This document shows, piece by piece, positions 51,110 to 63,893 of a stretch of DNA of 64,000 bases. The DNA is from Annona cherimola. Its lineage: Eukaryota > Streptophyta > Magnoliopsida > Magnoliales > Annonaceae. Under the pieces are notes generated by a model. That model was not told the origin of the DNA. It saw only the letters and a list, made by a program, of their open reading frames with translations, and did not search any database. The position numbers and the translations under genes are program-made. The first letter of the stretch is position 1, and each line of letters opens with the position of its first letter. The stretch lies in contig CM059975.1 in the NCBI GenBank assembly GCA_030490835.1, forward strand, positions 14,513,579-14,577,578, written 5' to 3'.

Positions 51110-53659
51110 TATATTTCAGGAAGACAGTATAAACCATTAGGACAAGTCCGGTACTCACGTTCTAAAAAGGAAAAAGAAAAACGAGAAGGCATCAGTGCCA
51201 TGCACTGCACTCCATGTATAGTTCATGCTTCTGACAACTCAGCATTTTTCAGGGTACTTCAGCGGCGCAAGATACTTTGTATGCCCAGTTGGTAAGGTAG
51301 ATTTGATGACAACGGACTTTCATGAAAAATTGCTAAGAATAAAATATCATGTTTACTTATTGTATATGCACCCACCTGCAGCTAACGTGGGTGGTAGGGA
51401 GCGTTGCCTTCCTTAGATGATGTGCTTGGTTTGAAACGGACTAGACACAGAGGAGCTGTGTCTCCTTTTTATGTGATGGGGTTGTGTTACGGTTGTAATT
51501 TTGATTGAGTTTGTTGTCTTATCACTAGTTAGATGGGAGTTTGTTTTCTCCTTTAGGCTTGATCGTAATATCTAAAATGAATTGTAAGGTATATACTTAA
51601 TCAAAAAAATTATTGTATATGTAGATTTTGAATTTTACCATTATCTTTACAAATAATTACATATGTTTAATCTTATTTTAAATATATTTATGATGAATAT
51701 ATGCCATATTTATTATGCTATAGTTGTCTTAACCTACATACCGTTCAAAATGATTGAAACTAAGGTTGAACCGGTCCAACCTCATCGAAGAAAAAAAAGA
51801 GTTGTAACTCACGGTTAGTTTTTCAAACCAGTGGGTGCAATGCAAGCTGGTGAGGGGGAACGAGAAGGCAGCTAGCAAAGCAGTACTGAAGAAGGGCTCC
51901 GACACCCGTGCACGGAGCACGCGGAGGAGGGCTAACGAAGATACAAGAGATCTTGCGGAGGATCTAGTCCCAGTGACTATCGTGTGGTCCAACTAAATTC
52001 CCAATGTCTCTTTTCTTTCATGTCCCTATTGTCTGCATGCATGCATGAAGGTCTATCTTTCACTACATACTATAACAAAATTTATTAGTAGCCACTTAAA
52101 TTTGACTGCCTTTGGTATGAAATGCAGTTAAGCCTTATATTAATTTCAGCCAAAATTTATGGCAAATTTCACGTACGCTCTTTAATTTTACCCTTAATTA
52201 CACTTAGACTTACAAACTTTTAAAAATCCAAAATATATATGTTTTGTCAAAGATTATATTTATACCTATGCTAGGATTTGTCAAATGAGTTGCTAACACT
52301 CACTAAAATAATGAAATACCCAAATCCTAATTACAATGTTATCGCTAAAAATTCCAATGCTAATGAATTGTTAGTACATTTACAACTATTAAATCATATA
52401 TTATTTGAATGTGAATTTTTAGCTTTGAACAAACTAACCTTAGTTTATATTAGGGGTTGAGTGTATCTGTTACTTCACAGAGGGCTAATGACTCCTTTAA
52501 TAGATCTATAATAGTGTGAATATAAAATGAAAACTGGAGCAAAATGCATAGATATATTTGAAAATTTTAAAAGTTTTTGATATAACTGGAATTTTATCAC
52601 TATTTTTGCCGTCAAAATTTTTAGTTATATTAAAAATTACTTTGTGTGAATAGAATCTAGAGTTCAAATATTAGATAAAAGTATTGACCTTGTTACTCTA
52701 CCCTTAGAGTAGTTCAAATATTAAAATTACATGGGGTGCTTGATCATCTAACGTGGTGTGAGATGATAAAAATTTACTTTTAACTACATTTACCATAAAA
52801 AACTACATTTAAATTTTAACTAAATATTAAAATTCAAAAGCAACTAAGCATTCGTAGCTAAGTAATTAATTGTAGCAAATATATATATCTATATCTAATG
52901 GAGCTAGATATATATTAGTGTCACTAAAAAGTTAGTTACATAAAATGAAATTTATTATGGTGTATCTTTCTCTAATCCATAAAGCTATACACATTACAAG
53001 AAAAATCAATTTATGCATCAGAAAACATCGTTATATATGATAAAAAATTTGCTACATAAAAGTATACGCAACTAACATTCCGTTGCTATTTTGATCAGAA
53101 CAAAACATTCCGTTGCTATGGCGCTGCCCGCACATTGTTGTGTATAACGTAACTTATCGCCACCAACGATAGGATAAGCGACCAAATTTGTGCTAATGAG
53201 TTGCAGCATATACGTTTGTACATATGCGGCAACTGTTTGTGCGCTACTCATACTCACCACAAGCATCAGCAGTGCGCTACTTGTGATATTATATACAGCG
53301 GAATTTTATTTTACTGCATACGGATTGTCCCTGAGGTAATTACTTTTGTCGTGACATCCTAGAATATTTCTGATCATAATCTTTATGTACCATTGCCTTT
53401 ACCCTAATTGAAAATCCTGACGTCTGATAAATCATCAATTAATGGCCTAGTTAAAATCGAGTTACATGTCGAAAATAACTTTCATATCATGCAAATTCTT
53501 GGACAGTTTGTGTTACTGCGTAGCTTGCTATATGTAAGATATATCGAACTAAGATAGAAGTGCTACTAGGAAAAAAAAAAAAAAAACACGTCACGGTAAG
53601 TTTCTTTTTTCTTTTTCCAAAAGACACTAATATTTAATTAGCACCATGTAAGGCCAGCA

Positions 53660-53790
53660 TAGGCATAGCCTAGTTGGTAAGTTCTCAATCTTAGCGCAGA
53701 GGTTTCTTGGGTTCTATTTTAGTGCGGAAAGCTTTGTTTTCTATTTTCAGGAGTAATATCTTTTATAAATATATTGTTCAATTCCTATCC
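53660..53790 (+). mobile_element. Possible SINE head (tRNA-like)
   Basis: GCATAGCCTAGTTGGTAAG fits an A box and TTGGGTTCTATTTT a weak B box 45 bp later. No folding into a full tRNA cloverleaf and no target duplication were found. Confidence 0.35.
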
Positions 53791-54305
53791 ATTGAGAAAT
53801 GATTGAAAAAATGTGCACTTAGGATTGTTTGAGTTATAAGGTAAAAAAGTAAAAAAATTAGTGGCCTGTAACCTAACTTTTTGGCAACCTATTTTAGCTT
53901 AAAAAATCGTGGCTACAACCTTTTAGAGTTAGGACTGGTTTACCGTAACATCACGGACCACATTAATGCATCCAGACGTGTTTAGTAAAGAAGAAAAACT
54001 AACGTGACAAAGGCGAAGAAAAATTTTCAAAAAGAGAAAAGATGACGTTGGGGTAATGACTAATTAGAAGAAAAGATAATAATAAAAAAAAAAATAGATA
54101 CGATAATTATTTAAAAATATGAAAAATATTGAACAATATAGTCGACATTTAAAAAGTAAGAAAGACAATTAAAATGTCAAATTATGTAAAAACTCAAAAG
54201 TGCCCAAAAAGAAATGGAATTTTTTCCCTTTCTTCTTAATACCTATCGTCTTCACAATGAGAATATTTTAGCATATTTTCTTGCAGCGCAGGGCACACGA
54301 TGGCT

Positions 54306-54367
54306 TGTCAATGATAGCACTACCTTTGCTGCATATTGTCAATGATAGTACTACCTTTGCTGCATAC
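54306..54367. repeat. 31-bp tandem duplication
   Basis: TGTCAATGATAGCACTACC... is followed immediately by a second copy differing at one base, both ending TTTGCTGCATA. Confidence 0.8.
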
Positions 54368-54549
54368 ATTTACATGGCTCTTTTAATTTCATGGCCAATC
54401 ATTCGTCTGGTCGTTATGGACAGCCTCGCCCAACACAAACATTTTGATCTACGTTCGAATTTTTGAGCTTAATATTTTTTTTAGAAATTGGATTTAAACC
54501 CGATCTAAATTAAAATTGGTTGGGTTTGAGTTGAATTGAAAAATTAAAA

Positions 54550-54680
54550 TAATACTACTGAGTTTAAAAATAAAAAATATAGAAACATATTCGAAAATAG
54601 CAAAACTTGATGTATAGATTAAATATACTTAACATGTTTATAAAAAATAAAAATAAAAATATGATTTTGGGCTGGATGAA
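54550..54680. mobile_element. Half of a family F foldback element
   Basis: AGCAAAACTTGATGTATAGA followed by AATATACTTAACATGTTTAT matches one arm of the family core; the other arm is not found. Confidence 0.4.
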
Positions 54681-55562
54681 CTGCAATTTGTTCGGCCGTA
54701 GTAGACCAGGCGCACCGAAAAACCCACACCTAAATGCTAAATATATATTAGAAAAATTATGCATGGCATACGTAGATTTAATATATATATTTTACAAAAT
54801 ATTTTAGGCCTACTATATTATAAAGAATGATTTGATGCATATTTAGTTCGAAATTAATAATATAATTTTTATATTTTTAAATTTGAATGTCAATTAATGA
54901 GATTAACCCAAGTTTGACCCGAATTTTTATCGAATTCTCACCCAAACTACCATCCCACATCAATCTGACTTATTAAAGTAGCATAAGATTTCAAAAATAG
55001 AGTTGGGTTAGAATTGTTAGGTTCCTTTTGGGTTTCGTTCAAACCAAACTCGAATGACCCGGGTTGTGCCGGGGCATAAGATTCAATGCATAGTACTTAT
55101 ACATCTATATCTTTTCCAGAAGCACTTTTGAAGTAATGTTTCCATGGTTCACCTGACTCGGCTTTTAAGAGAGCATATTTATTTGGATGGGCGATGCTTG
55201 TTGATACCCGCTTTGCTTATTTTTAGGCAAAATCAGTGCTCAAAAGCACGTATAATAGCAGTATAAAAATATCGCTTCTAAAAAAACGTTTCTCAGAATT
55301 CTCTTCCGCAGAAGGCACTCTCCAAAAGCAACTTCAGAAGAAGCCTAAGCCCATACCATGTAACCAAACAATGTCTAAGGCTTTCTTTAGCCGAGTTTTG
55401 AAGTTCATTGTTGTGTTTGGCTAACTCCCAAATTCAAAGTGGCTCCTAGAAAATAGGAATTATTCAACAAGTATTCTCATATATCTGAGGAAAGATATAA
55501 TAGTTAACTTCTTGCAAACCCCTCTAAGCGTGTGGATGCTTTCGGTGATAAGAAAGCTAGGG

Positions 55563-55565
<3 letters not shown>

Positions 55566-55598
<33 letters not shown>
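55566..55598. repeat. TA microsatellite, longest in window
   Basis: Uninterrupted AT dinucleotide tract of 33 bases with no MITE attached. Confidence 0.95.
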
Positions 55599-55601
<3 letters not shown>

Positions 55602-56391
55602 TTAAATTTATTAGAAAAAAGTTAATTAGAATTTAATTACATCTTCCTAAAATACCAATCCGGTCGAGCGGCATCCCAACTGGTTGACCATGGGCATATG
55701 GAGCCTTGCTTATCTGCTTAATTCACTAACATAGAACCTTAAGTGCATGAAACACGAAAGGTCCGTGCGGACAATCCCATCGCTAGAAACTTGTTTAAAT
55801 TTCTCAAGGGTTTTTGCTGGAAATCAAAGATGATCTACGAACCCAATTAGCTTTACCCGTCATAGTTTCAAGGGAAAAAAAAAAACGACTACATTATTCA
55901 AATGGCTGTCCCTACCACCGACGAAACGTACAAACAAAAGAATCAAAAATTATCCAAACAAGATACGATCGTATATCATTTTCCTTTTTTGGGGCTACAT
56001 TTTCGATATCCTTTACCATCTAAAATGGTGCAAGATTAGCCTATGCCACAACGATTTTTTATAACCAAGCACTTGAAGGAGGTGTATTCAAGGGTTGAGG
56101 TAACCAAGCCCTTGCCTCTATCTAATGCGCTACGCACACCCACCTAGGTCAGCTCCTTGGGCATCCAAATGCTAATTAGTTCACATGATTCTTAATTATT
56201 CTAGTTATGGTCTACTTTAAATATTAACTACTTTGTGTGATAATTTTCGGGTAACATTCTTATCTTATTGTATGAAAGTTTTTACTTGCTCAGTTTTATT
56301 TTTTCCGCCTCTTTTCACTCCTCAAATGAACCTTAAACAAAAGCTTATAACTAATAGTAATATTTTTCTATAAAAGAATAGTAATATTTTA

Positions 56392-56687
56392 GCTACCGAG
56401 GTGTTGCTTCAATGGTTGGAGACTTTTCCCATTGCTTAGGCATCTCTAGTTTGAAGTTTGTCATCCGCATATGGAGGTGATTTTAGTGGTAATATTGTTC
56501 TTTCTGAGTTTCTGAGGGAACATTCACCAAGTGGGAGTATAGGGATTATTATTAGGAAAATTAGATTATTGGTTATATTGGTGGGACATAGATTAGATAT
56601 TTGTAGAATATTAGCAGAAAAATTGTAACAATGTCTCAGAGCCCAAATGTAATATCAGTTAAGATAATATAACACATATGAAATAAA
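56392..56687 (+). mobile_element. SINE-like retroposon with perfect target duplication
   Basis: AATAGTAATATTTTA occurs at 56377-56391 and 56688-56702. The 296-bp body starts GCTACCGAGGTGTTGCTTC, with weak A-box-like and B-box-like motifs (TCAATGGTTGGAG, AGTTTGAAGTTTGTC), and ends in an A-rich tail. A 5'-truncated relative lies at 24690-24885. Confidence 0.7.
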
Positions 56688-56756
56688 AATAGTAATATTT
56701 TAAATAATTACCCTCAAATTGTATGATCTTAGCTTTTTTGTAATCAAGTATGTATG

Positions 56757-56842
56757 AATCCTATTGTTGGGGTTTCGACCCAAAATTTCCCCTCATGCGA
56801 TGTGCAGGTTTTGAATCTCATTGTTGGGGTTTCGACCCAAAA
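56757..56842. repeat. Direct repeat around a short spacer
   Basis: ATTGTTGGGGTTTCGACCCA appears twice, about 60 bp apart, with matching flanks (AAAATTT). A partial tandem duplication. Confidence 0.7.
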
Positions 56843-57711
56843 TTTTGTAGGCAACAGTTGTAGTATAGTGTGGTAGTATTGTGTGGTGATGTTATTTCTT
56901 TTCTGTTTGTCGGAGTATCTGCCCCTGTCCACCGATTAAGGTATCTGAGATATTTGTATTGCTTATAATATCAATTGACGTGATTATAATATATAAATAT
57001 AAAAAAAGAAGTATGTATGATTTTTGCAAACCCACGCGCATTCCACCACTTGGCACCCTTGCAACTAATTAATTGGTACCTGTGCTTCCACCATATATTC
57101 ATGGGACATAGGTTTCATTTTCCCTCATTATTATTCATTTTTACTGACGCTATTTGTAAACTCCCGCGCGCACCTCGATTGGCCGACTTGCAACTTGGTA
57201 TTTTTTCCCACCTTCGTGCTCTGCTGCTGGTTTCATTTTTCATCCTCTTTCCTTCTTGTGATAAATGTTGTCAATACCGAACAGTGAGAACCTTTTAAAA
57301 AAAAAAAAAAAAAAAATTTCCGGCTCAAATCCAACCGGTTCAACCGTTAGTTTAAAGCATTTCGAATTGGTGACGTTAGTATTAAATAATTATCATGTAT
57401 TAACGATTAGAATTCAATTTTTAACATGATTTTTCAGATAAAGTAGGTTAGATATTAATATCGTAATTGTGATATGCTGCACAGATATCAGTTGATGATG
57501 ATGTGCACTAGGAAAAGTATGGGGTAACACCACGCTTTTAATTTGATACTTTTAAAAATTGGTATGTGAAAACTAGGTGTTGAAACTTGTGCATGTTGAC
57601 ACTGAGCGTAACCCACAAACCCTAAAAAATCACTGCTTTTTTCCTGTTAAAAAAACTTGAAACCAAACTCGCAGAACCCAAATCTGAGCTAAATTTCCTT
57701 ATATATATTTA

Positions 57712-57967
57712 GGATGTATTTGACATTTGATAAATTTTTTAAAGAATTTTTTTTAGTAAAAGCTTTTTTAAAACATGAAAAATGATGTAATATGATAAAG
57801 GTAATAATCAGAAGTAAAAAATAAAATTAAAATAGATAGGATAGTTGTACGTGTAATTGCGGAGAAATGATTAATTAAGTAGAATAGTTCTATAAGAAGA
57901 TGTAAAAAAAATTATGGAGAATAAAATTTTTTAAGTTGACAAGTTTTCATGATTGCCAAACACACGC
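57712..57967. mobile_element. Tourist-like MITE (family A), reverse orientation
   Basis: Starts GGATGTATTTGACA and ends TTGCCAAACACACGC, flanked by TTA on both sides. Confidence 0.7.
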
Positions 57968-58104
57968 TTAATATAAAATATATTATATATAACACCCAAG
58001 CAATATTTCTTCATATGTATGTGTAAGTATTACTCTCGTAATTGATGAAAAAATCTTTCTATTTATTATATATAGTATCATTTATTTAATGAGGTGTGAT
58101 TCTT

Positions 58105-58330
58105 TTAGGTCGGCTCAAAAAATATTTTTTATTTTTTTCATAGATATATGTAGCTAGGTGTATTTCACCCGTACACTAAGTTTTATTATTTTTGGATGAA
58201 TTTAAGTATTTTTTTTTATTTTTAAACATAGTGGTATTTTCATAATTTTTTGAAAAATATGTTTTTGTTGACATGATTTGTTTTTGTTGTATATTTATAT
58301 GAAAATTTTAACTCGTTCAAAATTTGTCAA
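58105..58330. mobile_element. Partial family F element
   Basis: ATAGATATATGTAGCTAGGTG and AAGTTTTATTATTTTTGGAT match the core of family F; ends not found. Confidence 0.4.
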
Positions 58331-58926
58331 CTGAATTTCAATCCACACCTGATTTACATAAATAAAATTAAAGTTTAGATTTTATAACAGAAATAATGTT
58401 AGCAAATTTTGCTAATAAAATTAATTCAGTTGCACTTGCACCTTGGGGAAAAACCGGACCACGGGTCCGACCCCTGGTACAACCAGTTTTCCTAAAATAA
58501 TGAAAACACTGCTTATGATTCCTTTCTACGAGTACAAAAGAAGATCTTTCACTTTACAATTTACATCTCGAGATCCAACAATCAAATATCTAGAACTTTG
58601 TCCTTCTCCCCCGTCTTCTTCTGCCTTCTACTTTCTTGTTGTTTTTACCTAACGGCCATCCATATCTCTCGTCCTTCTTGTCATTTCCGTCCTACATATC
58701 ATCCCAATCTTGGTCTTTTCTCTTCCCATGTTGCATTCCTCTCCCCAGTTTCTCCTTTCCTTTAAGGAGTATCTCTTGATAGTCCTGTAAAAGGATGCGC
58801 GGTAGATATGCACCTCTAATGTTCTTCCACTGGTAGAAGTAGGGCCAACCATTTCCTGGGCCATTGGCAAGTTATTTGTTACCTAAATTGAAAAGAAATC
58901 GATTATTTTTTCAATACGCGATGTTA

Positions 58927-59196
58927 TGGTTGTACATGTTTAAACTAAAAACTTTTCAAAAAAAAAAAAACTTTGCAATTTTATAATTATCATATTCTTA
59001 ATTATTTATTTGCATCTTTTTATGCAATTGTTTTACTTTTTAATTATTTTTATACAAGTATTTATAATTAACCTATCTATTTTAACTTTATTTTTTTTAT
59101 TCCTCATCAGTACCCATATCATATCGTTTTCTTTTATTTGAAAATCTTTATATAAAAAACTTTTAATTCAAAAGTTTTATCATTTCTCGAAACACC
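58927..59196. mobile_element. Tourist-like MITE (family A)
   Basis: Interior matches family A (CATATCATATCGTTTTC block near the right end). Ends in CGAAACACC and is flanked by TTA on both sides; the left terminus is diverged. Confidence 0.65.
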
Positions 59197-59299
59197 TTAT
59201 ATGCAGATATTGTAATAATCTTTTATTAATATATAAGAAGAAAATGTTAGCAACTATATAAAAATTGGCTCAATATGTAAAAAATTTGCACTCTTCGGA

Positions 59300-59500
59300 T
59301 ATGCCTGTTAATGAGTAAAAAAATGAAGAAAAAATGATGAATTTTTTAAAAACAACAAAAAGTAATATAATGTGATAAAGATAATGATTAGAAGTAAATA
59401 GAATAATTTTTTGAAAAATGAAATATAAAAATAGAATAATTAAATAGTTAAAATATCCAATTATATTAAAATGTGTATAAGAAAGGATGATAATTTTTTA
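59300..59500. mobile_element. Partial Tourist-like MITE (family A), reverse orientation
   Basis: AAAGTAATATAATGTGATAAAG and the following AT-rich blocks match reverse family A copies; neither end is preserved. Confidence 0.4.
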
Positions 59501-59776
59501 ACAGAGTACCACATCATACCTTTTAGTAGAAATGTTGTTGCTATAATTTAGACAAAAAGGTTTTAACAATAATTTTACTAAAATTTATATTTTTAGTTCC
59601 AACATTTTTTTACATTCCCTTAAGATGGTTACATTTTGAAGCAAACATCATAATTATTGTTGCTTTTAGTGGCAATAATTATTTACTTCGCCAATTATTT
59701 AATGTCTTTCGTAATAAAAATAATTATCGTTAAAATTATAGTGCAAAATGTTGATTTTTGTAATGTTAGCATTTAA

Positions 59777-60038
59777 GGGTGTCTTTTGTAATGTGTAAAA
59801 AATGTCGATTTAAACATTTTTACTCTTCACTATTACTGTATTTTTTAATTATTTTTTTATATTTTCTTACACAACTATCTTACTTTTCAATCATTTCTAT
59901 ATAACTATACAACTAACCTATCTATTTTAACTTTATCATCCTTATTCCTCATTATTACTCTTATCATATCACATCATTTTGTAAATTTTACTTTGTAAAA
60001 TTTTTTATCAAAAATTTTATCCATTACTATCCATACCC
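59777..60038. mobile_element. Tourist-like MITE (family A)
   Basis: Starts GGGTGTCTTTTGTAATG and ends CCATACCC, flanked by TAA on both sides; interior as in other family A copies. Confidence 0.7.
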
Positions 60039-60074
60039 TAAAGTTGCAATCAATTTATTTACCGCGGTTTCTCA

Positions 60075-60101
60075 AAAAAAAAAAAAAAAAAAAAAAAAAA
60101 C
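60075..60101. repeat. Long poly(A) tract
   Basis: Uninterrupted A run of about 27 bases. No retroposon body could be assigned to it. Confidence 0.8.
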
Positions 60102-61489
60102 TTTACAACGGCGGTACCAGCAAAAATCTAATGCGGTTGGCAAAAGTCCGTACCTTGTCACGTGACATTTGAGCTTTGAATCTCAATTTGGAGATTTTAC
60201 CTTCCATTTTGAGAGCAATATCTTCAGTCGAAATCCTTTTTACCTGTTAAAAATAAGACACAAAGGGTTAAAAAGAAAAAAACACGCCCGTGCGGTAACG
60301 TTCGGGGCCCAGTTCTGACCGCATGCAGCCATGGAACGATGATTGTGGCCGACATGCCACTTCTGTAGGAAATCAACACCATCAAGATGGTGGGCCCGTG
60401 ATGATTATACAACACTTCTCTGTTCCTGACTCACGTGTGGATCAGCACCAGACCATACATGTCACATGCACAATACAAAATAATTTATTTTATGCAACAA
60501 TTCTTTTTCAGAAAATATTATTTGTTACATATAATATATTAATTAGCAGCTGCATGTTGCTGCATATGAATGCAACTCACTAGAAATCGTTGCATAAGAT
60601 AGTTACATGCTCTAGCGCGCAGCTTATATGTAGCAGTCTAGTAATAATAATTTGCTGCTTTGTGTATATTGAATTATTTCCTTAGTATATGCAATAAGTA
60701 TTTTAGCTACAAAAGTCTTTTTTTTTTTAGTGGCATTTGCTGGACTGGACCATCAATTAAATAATTAACATGCATGTGGCATAACGATCCTAACCCATGA
60801 ATATGAGCTCTAGCACGTTTTCACAAAAGATGATACAAGGTGCACGTGTGGTGAATATGGAGTTCTTTGAATTTCAGGGGGAGAGGAAGGAATTGATATG
60901 CGATCAGGAGCCAGCTAGCTAGGCTGGCTGCTTGAGGTCTGAAAAGGGCGGCAACATCAAGATACAAACTCGATAAAAAGTTAAAAACATGGCTCCACAC
61001 AGGCAATAATTGCCTAGAAAATAAGACATGCTGACGAGCCCGTGGGTAATTATGAGAGGTAGGCCACAAAATCGGATTGCCATTTTATCCCGGCGGTTCT
61101 GGTTAAAGTAACAAATAATATTGGATTAGTGATTTCTTTTGTTTTGTTTATACATGCCTGCCTCCAGAACATGATAAAAATGCAATAATGGTAAGTCTAT
61201 GCGTTAGAGATGGTGATTTCTAGTGCTTTTTAAAAGTCAAGAGAGAGGAAATGAACATGTTCTTAGAAATCTCCACAGATGGGCCTAATTTGGTCTTCCA
61301 ATCACTAATTGCTATCCATAATCTGGGAACAGTCTCCACATAATTTATAGATTTAATCTTTACATGATGGTAGTATTCACATGCATGCTAGATGACCAAT
61401 TCTGCTTGTAGCTACTCAATCATTTTCTTTGAAAATCTCGATTAGGTTCTGGTTTTCAAATGAATTGTTCCAGCATCTTAGCTCACGGA
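60102..61489. other. Non-coding stretch
   Basis: No gene recognised. TTGCTGCATAT and TATGCAACAA motifs repeat between 60480 and 60720, and the stretch ends TTTTTTTTTTTAGTGGC; this could be a decayed CACTA-type element. Confidence 0.4.
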
Positions 61490-61785
61490 GCCGTTTGGCA
61501 ATTATAAAAAAAAAAGTGCGCGTTTAGCATTTAATGAAACTTGTCCATTTCAAACTTTTAAGTTGAAAATTTCTTACTATCGAAAATTATTCTATTTTTT
61601 AATATTTCTTGGAAATTTTTTATACAATTACCCTACTATTCAATCATTTCTCCATAATTATCCTATCTATTTTAACTTTGTTTTTTTTATTTCTCATAAT
61701 TACCCATATTGTATCAAATCATCTTTTTTATTTAAAAAATTTTTATGCTAAAAACTTTTCATTCAAAAGTTTTAGCCAAGCATAT
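61490..61785. mobile_element. Diverged Tourist-like MITE (family A)
   Basis: Contains GCCGTTTGGCAATTATAAAA at the left, ATACAATTACCCTACTATTC in the middle and TTTTAGCCAAGCATATG at the right. Ends are diverged and no clear target duplication is seen. Confidence 0.5.
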
Positions 61786-62184
61786 GATTTAAGTCTTAAA
61801 ATAAAAATTAGATAAAACTTCATCAAACAATGAAATATATTGCAGATTTTCAAGTCATAACTTTCTACCTGATGATTATATATGATTCACATTACAGCAG
61901 AGTTTCTTATATGGCCACCAAAGTCCAGATGTAGCTAAGTATTATACTAATTATATCCAAAGTTTTATTATTTTTTAGAGCCAAATTTTTCTAGCTATAT
62001 TAAACATTAGTTTTAACATTTCATGTAAAAATAGTTGTATTGAATCGAATGTCACCACTTTAAAACAACAATATATTTGTAATTAAATAATTAATTATAG
62101 TCAAAGTACATTTGATGTAAGTTAGAGGGCTAAAAGACTAGCTCATTCAATTACATTCATTGCACAGTTAAATATTTTGAATTT

Positions 62185-62424
62185 AAGCCACCAGGGTTGT
62201 ACCTTGGTGGCTTAAACTCCAGCAGTTTCCGAGGTGGTCGGCGTTTCAAGTCTCAGCATCAACGGAATTAGCTATGTTTGAGCATTATTTTCTCAGTAGG
62301 GTGTCCGGGTATTATTTTTCAGCAGTTTATCTGGGTTTAATATAGGTGGAGTTTCATCTCCATGATGATGGGTGAGCTGATTGTAATATCAAATGTCACA
62401 ATGTATAATACCAATTAATTAAAA
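62185..62424 (+). mobile_element. SINE-like retroposon with perfect target duplication
   Basis: AAATATTTTGAATTT occurs at 62170-62184 and 62425-62439, a perfect 15-bp duplication around a 240-bp body. The body starts with a tRNA-like head (TACCTTGGTGGCTTAAAC as A box, GCGTTTCAAGTCTC as B box) and ends in an A-rich tail. These are the features of a Pol III SINE. Confidence 0.75.
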
Positions 62425-62439
62425 AAATATTTTGAATTT

Positions 62440-63367
62440 GAAATACATGGATCCAAATATGCGAGAATTCAATAAAAAAAAATGTGAGAAACATTCTTTT
62501 CTTAAGGATTGACGAATAAATAAACAAAATAAATAAATAATCAGCAGCAAGAACATTATATCAATCATTATAATTAAGGTCAATAAAATTAAGATAAATA
62601 AGAGATGATGATTGAAGATATAATCATGAGTTGATTCCAAATATGAACACAATACTCATATTTTCAAATCCGATCATATATTTAAAAAATTGCACATTGA
62701 CCATTGATTATACTCCTAATTCCAAATATGGGAACGCGGTTTGGATTCATCAGATAAAAGAGCAATTTTTTTTTTTTTTTTTTTTTTCAAAATGGTAAAA
62801 TTGCCCTCGCACTCTCTTTAAAACGGGCAGATCATGTTTATTGCGAATAAAGAATCCGTTGTGGAGCGTTGAAGTAGCAAATGTGTCGCATTTTTCTGAG
62901 TATTTTTTATATTATTTTCTTGATATTTTATTTTTACCAATGTTATTTTTGTAACTTCAGACAAAACGATGTTCCCAAATTTAGAATTAGGGGTATAACC
63001 AGTGGTTATCTATATCCTTCTTAAATGTGTGTTCATATCTGAAAATAAGAGTGTAATTCGTAATCGTATTTCAAGTTAAACCTACAAATTAATATAATGA
63101 AAGATTATACGTGTTGTGAAAAATTCTTTGCTTCCGGGTTGATGAATTTTTCATAACATGAATAATCTTTCGTTATTAAATATATGTTTGATTATCATCT
63201 CTGATTTGTCTTAATTTGGTCCACTCTTAGTTATAATGATTGTCTTAATTTTCTTGTTGCTGATATATATTTATTATACATTTTGTTATTAGTCTTATTA
63301 TTGTTGTTTAGTTATCTATTTTGGCATATTGTATACGTATCGTGGGACAAACTTATATATATAATTG
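62440..63367. other. Non-coding stretch
   Basis: AT-rich sequence with a poly(T) run near 62766; no gene recognised. Confidence 0.5.
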
Positions 63368-63893
63368 GGCTCTACTTATATATGTAACTAGATTACATAA
63401 AAGAGATTTCGTGTAAGCTCTTTCATTTTTAATATGGTGATGATTGATGTAGAATTTAATTTATTCATTATATTTAACATCATTTGTTTAGTTGAAAGAT
63501 TACGTTTCATTAAAATTAAATGTGTACGGGCCGCGTTTGCTTAAAAATAGATATATTTATGCATAAATTAGGAAAAATATTTAGGTCCATTTACGTATAT
63601 ATTAGAATGTAATAATATTTTATATAATTATTTATCTACATAATAATAATATTTACATGATTTAGATGCTAGAAATATTACTTGAAATTATTTTTAAATA
63701 AATTTTATTACATTAATTTTACACATTTATAGATGAGACTTATATACGATGATGCTAAACAAATGAAAGTTTTCATGATGATATAAATGATGCTAAATAT
63801 AATAAATATATTAAATTTTTCATCAATTATCAAGACACTAAAAATGAAAAAGATTATATAAAAGAATAGTTTTATAAAAATAGAGCCCTAAAA
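63368..63893. mobile_element. About 530-bp MITE (family C)
   Basis: Starts GGGCTCTACTTATATATG and ends ATAGAGCCC, an inverted end. Interior follows the same block order as 22112-22638 (ATTTAACATCATTTGTTTAG, TTAGAATGTAATAATATT). Confidence 0.7.

Larger units (their letters stand above)
51113..56376. other. Long non-coding stretch
   Basis: No gene recognised. Holds the SINE-like head at 53660, the 31-bp duplication at 54306, a half foldback at 54550 and the TA tract at 55566. ATTACAAGAAAAATC at about 52994 resembles a CACTA-type terminus, but no partner end was found. Confidence 0.5.

Noticed and set aside
52990..53340. CACTA-type transposon starting at ATTACAAGAAAAATC
   Set aside because: Only one diverged end is visible; no matching opposite end, 3-bp duplication or transposase was found.
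53660..53735. tRNA gene
   Set aside because: A- and B-box-like motifs occur but the arms do not pair into a cloverleaf; a SINE relic is more likely.
57017..57317. Possible processed retrocopy: 93-codon frame followed by a poly(A) run
   Set aside because: The translation matches no recognised protein and no target duplication was found around the A run.
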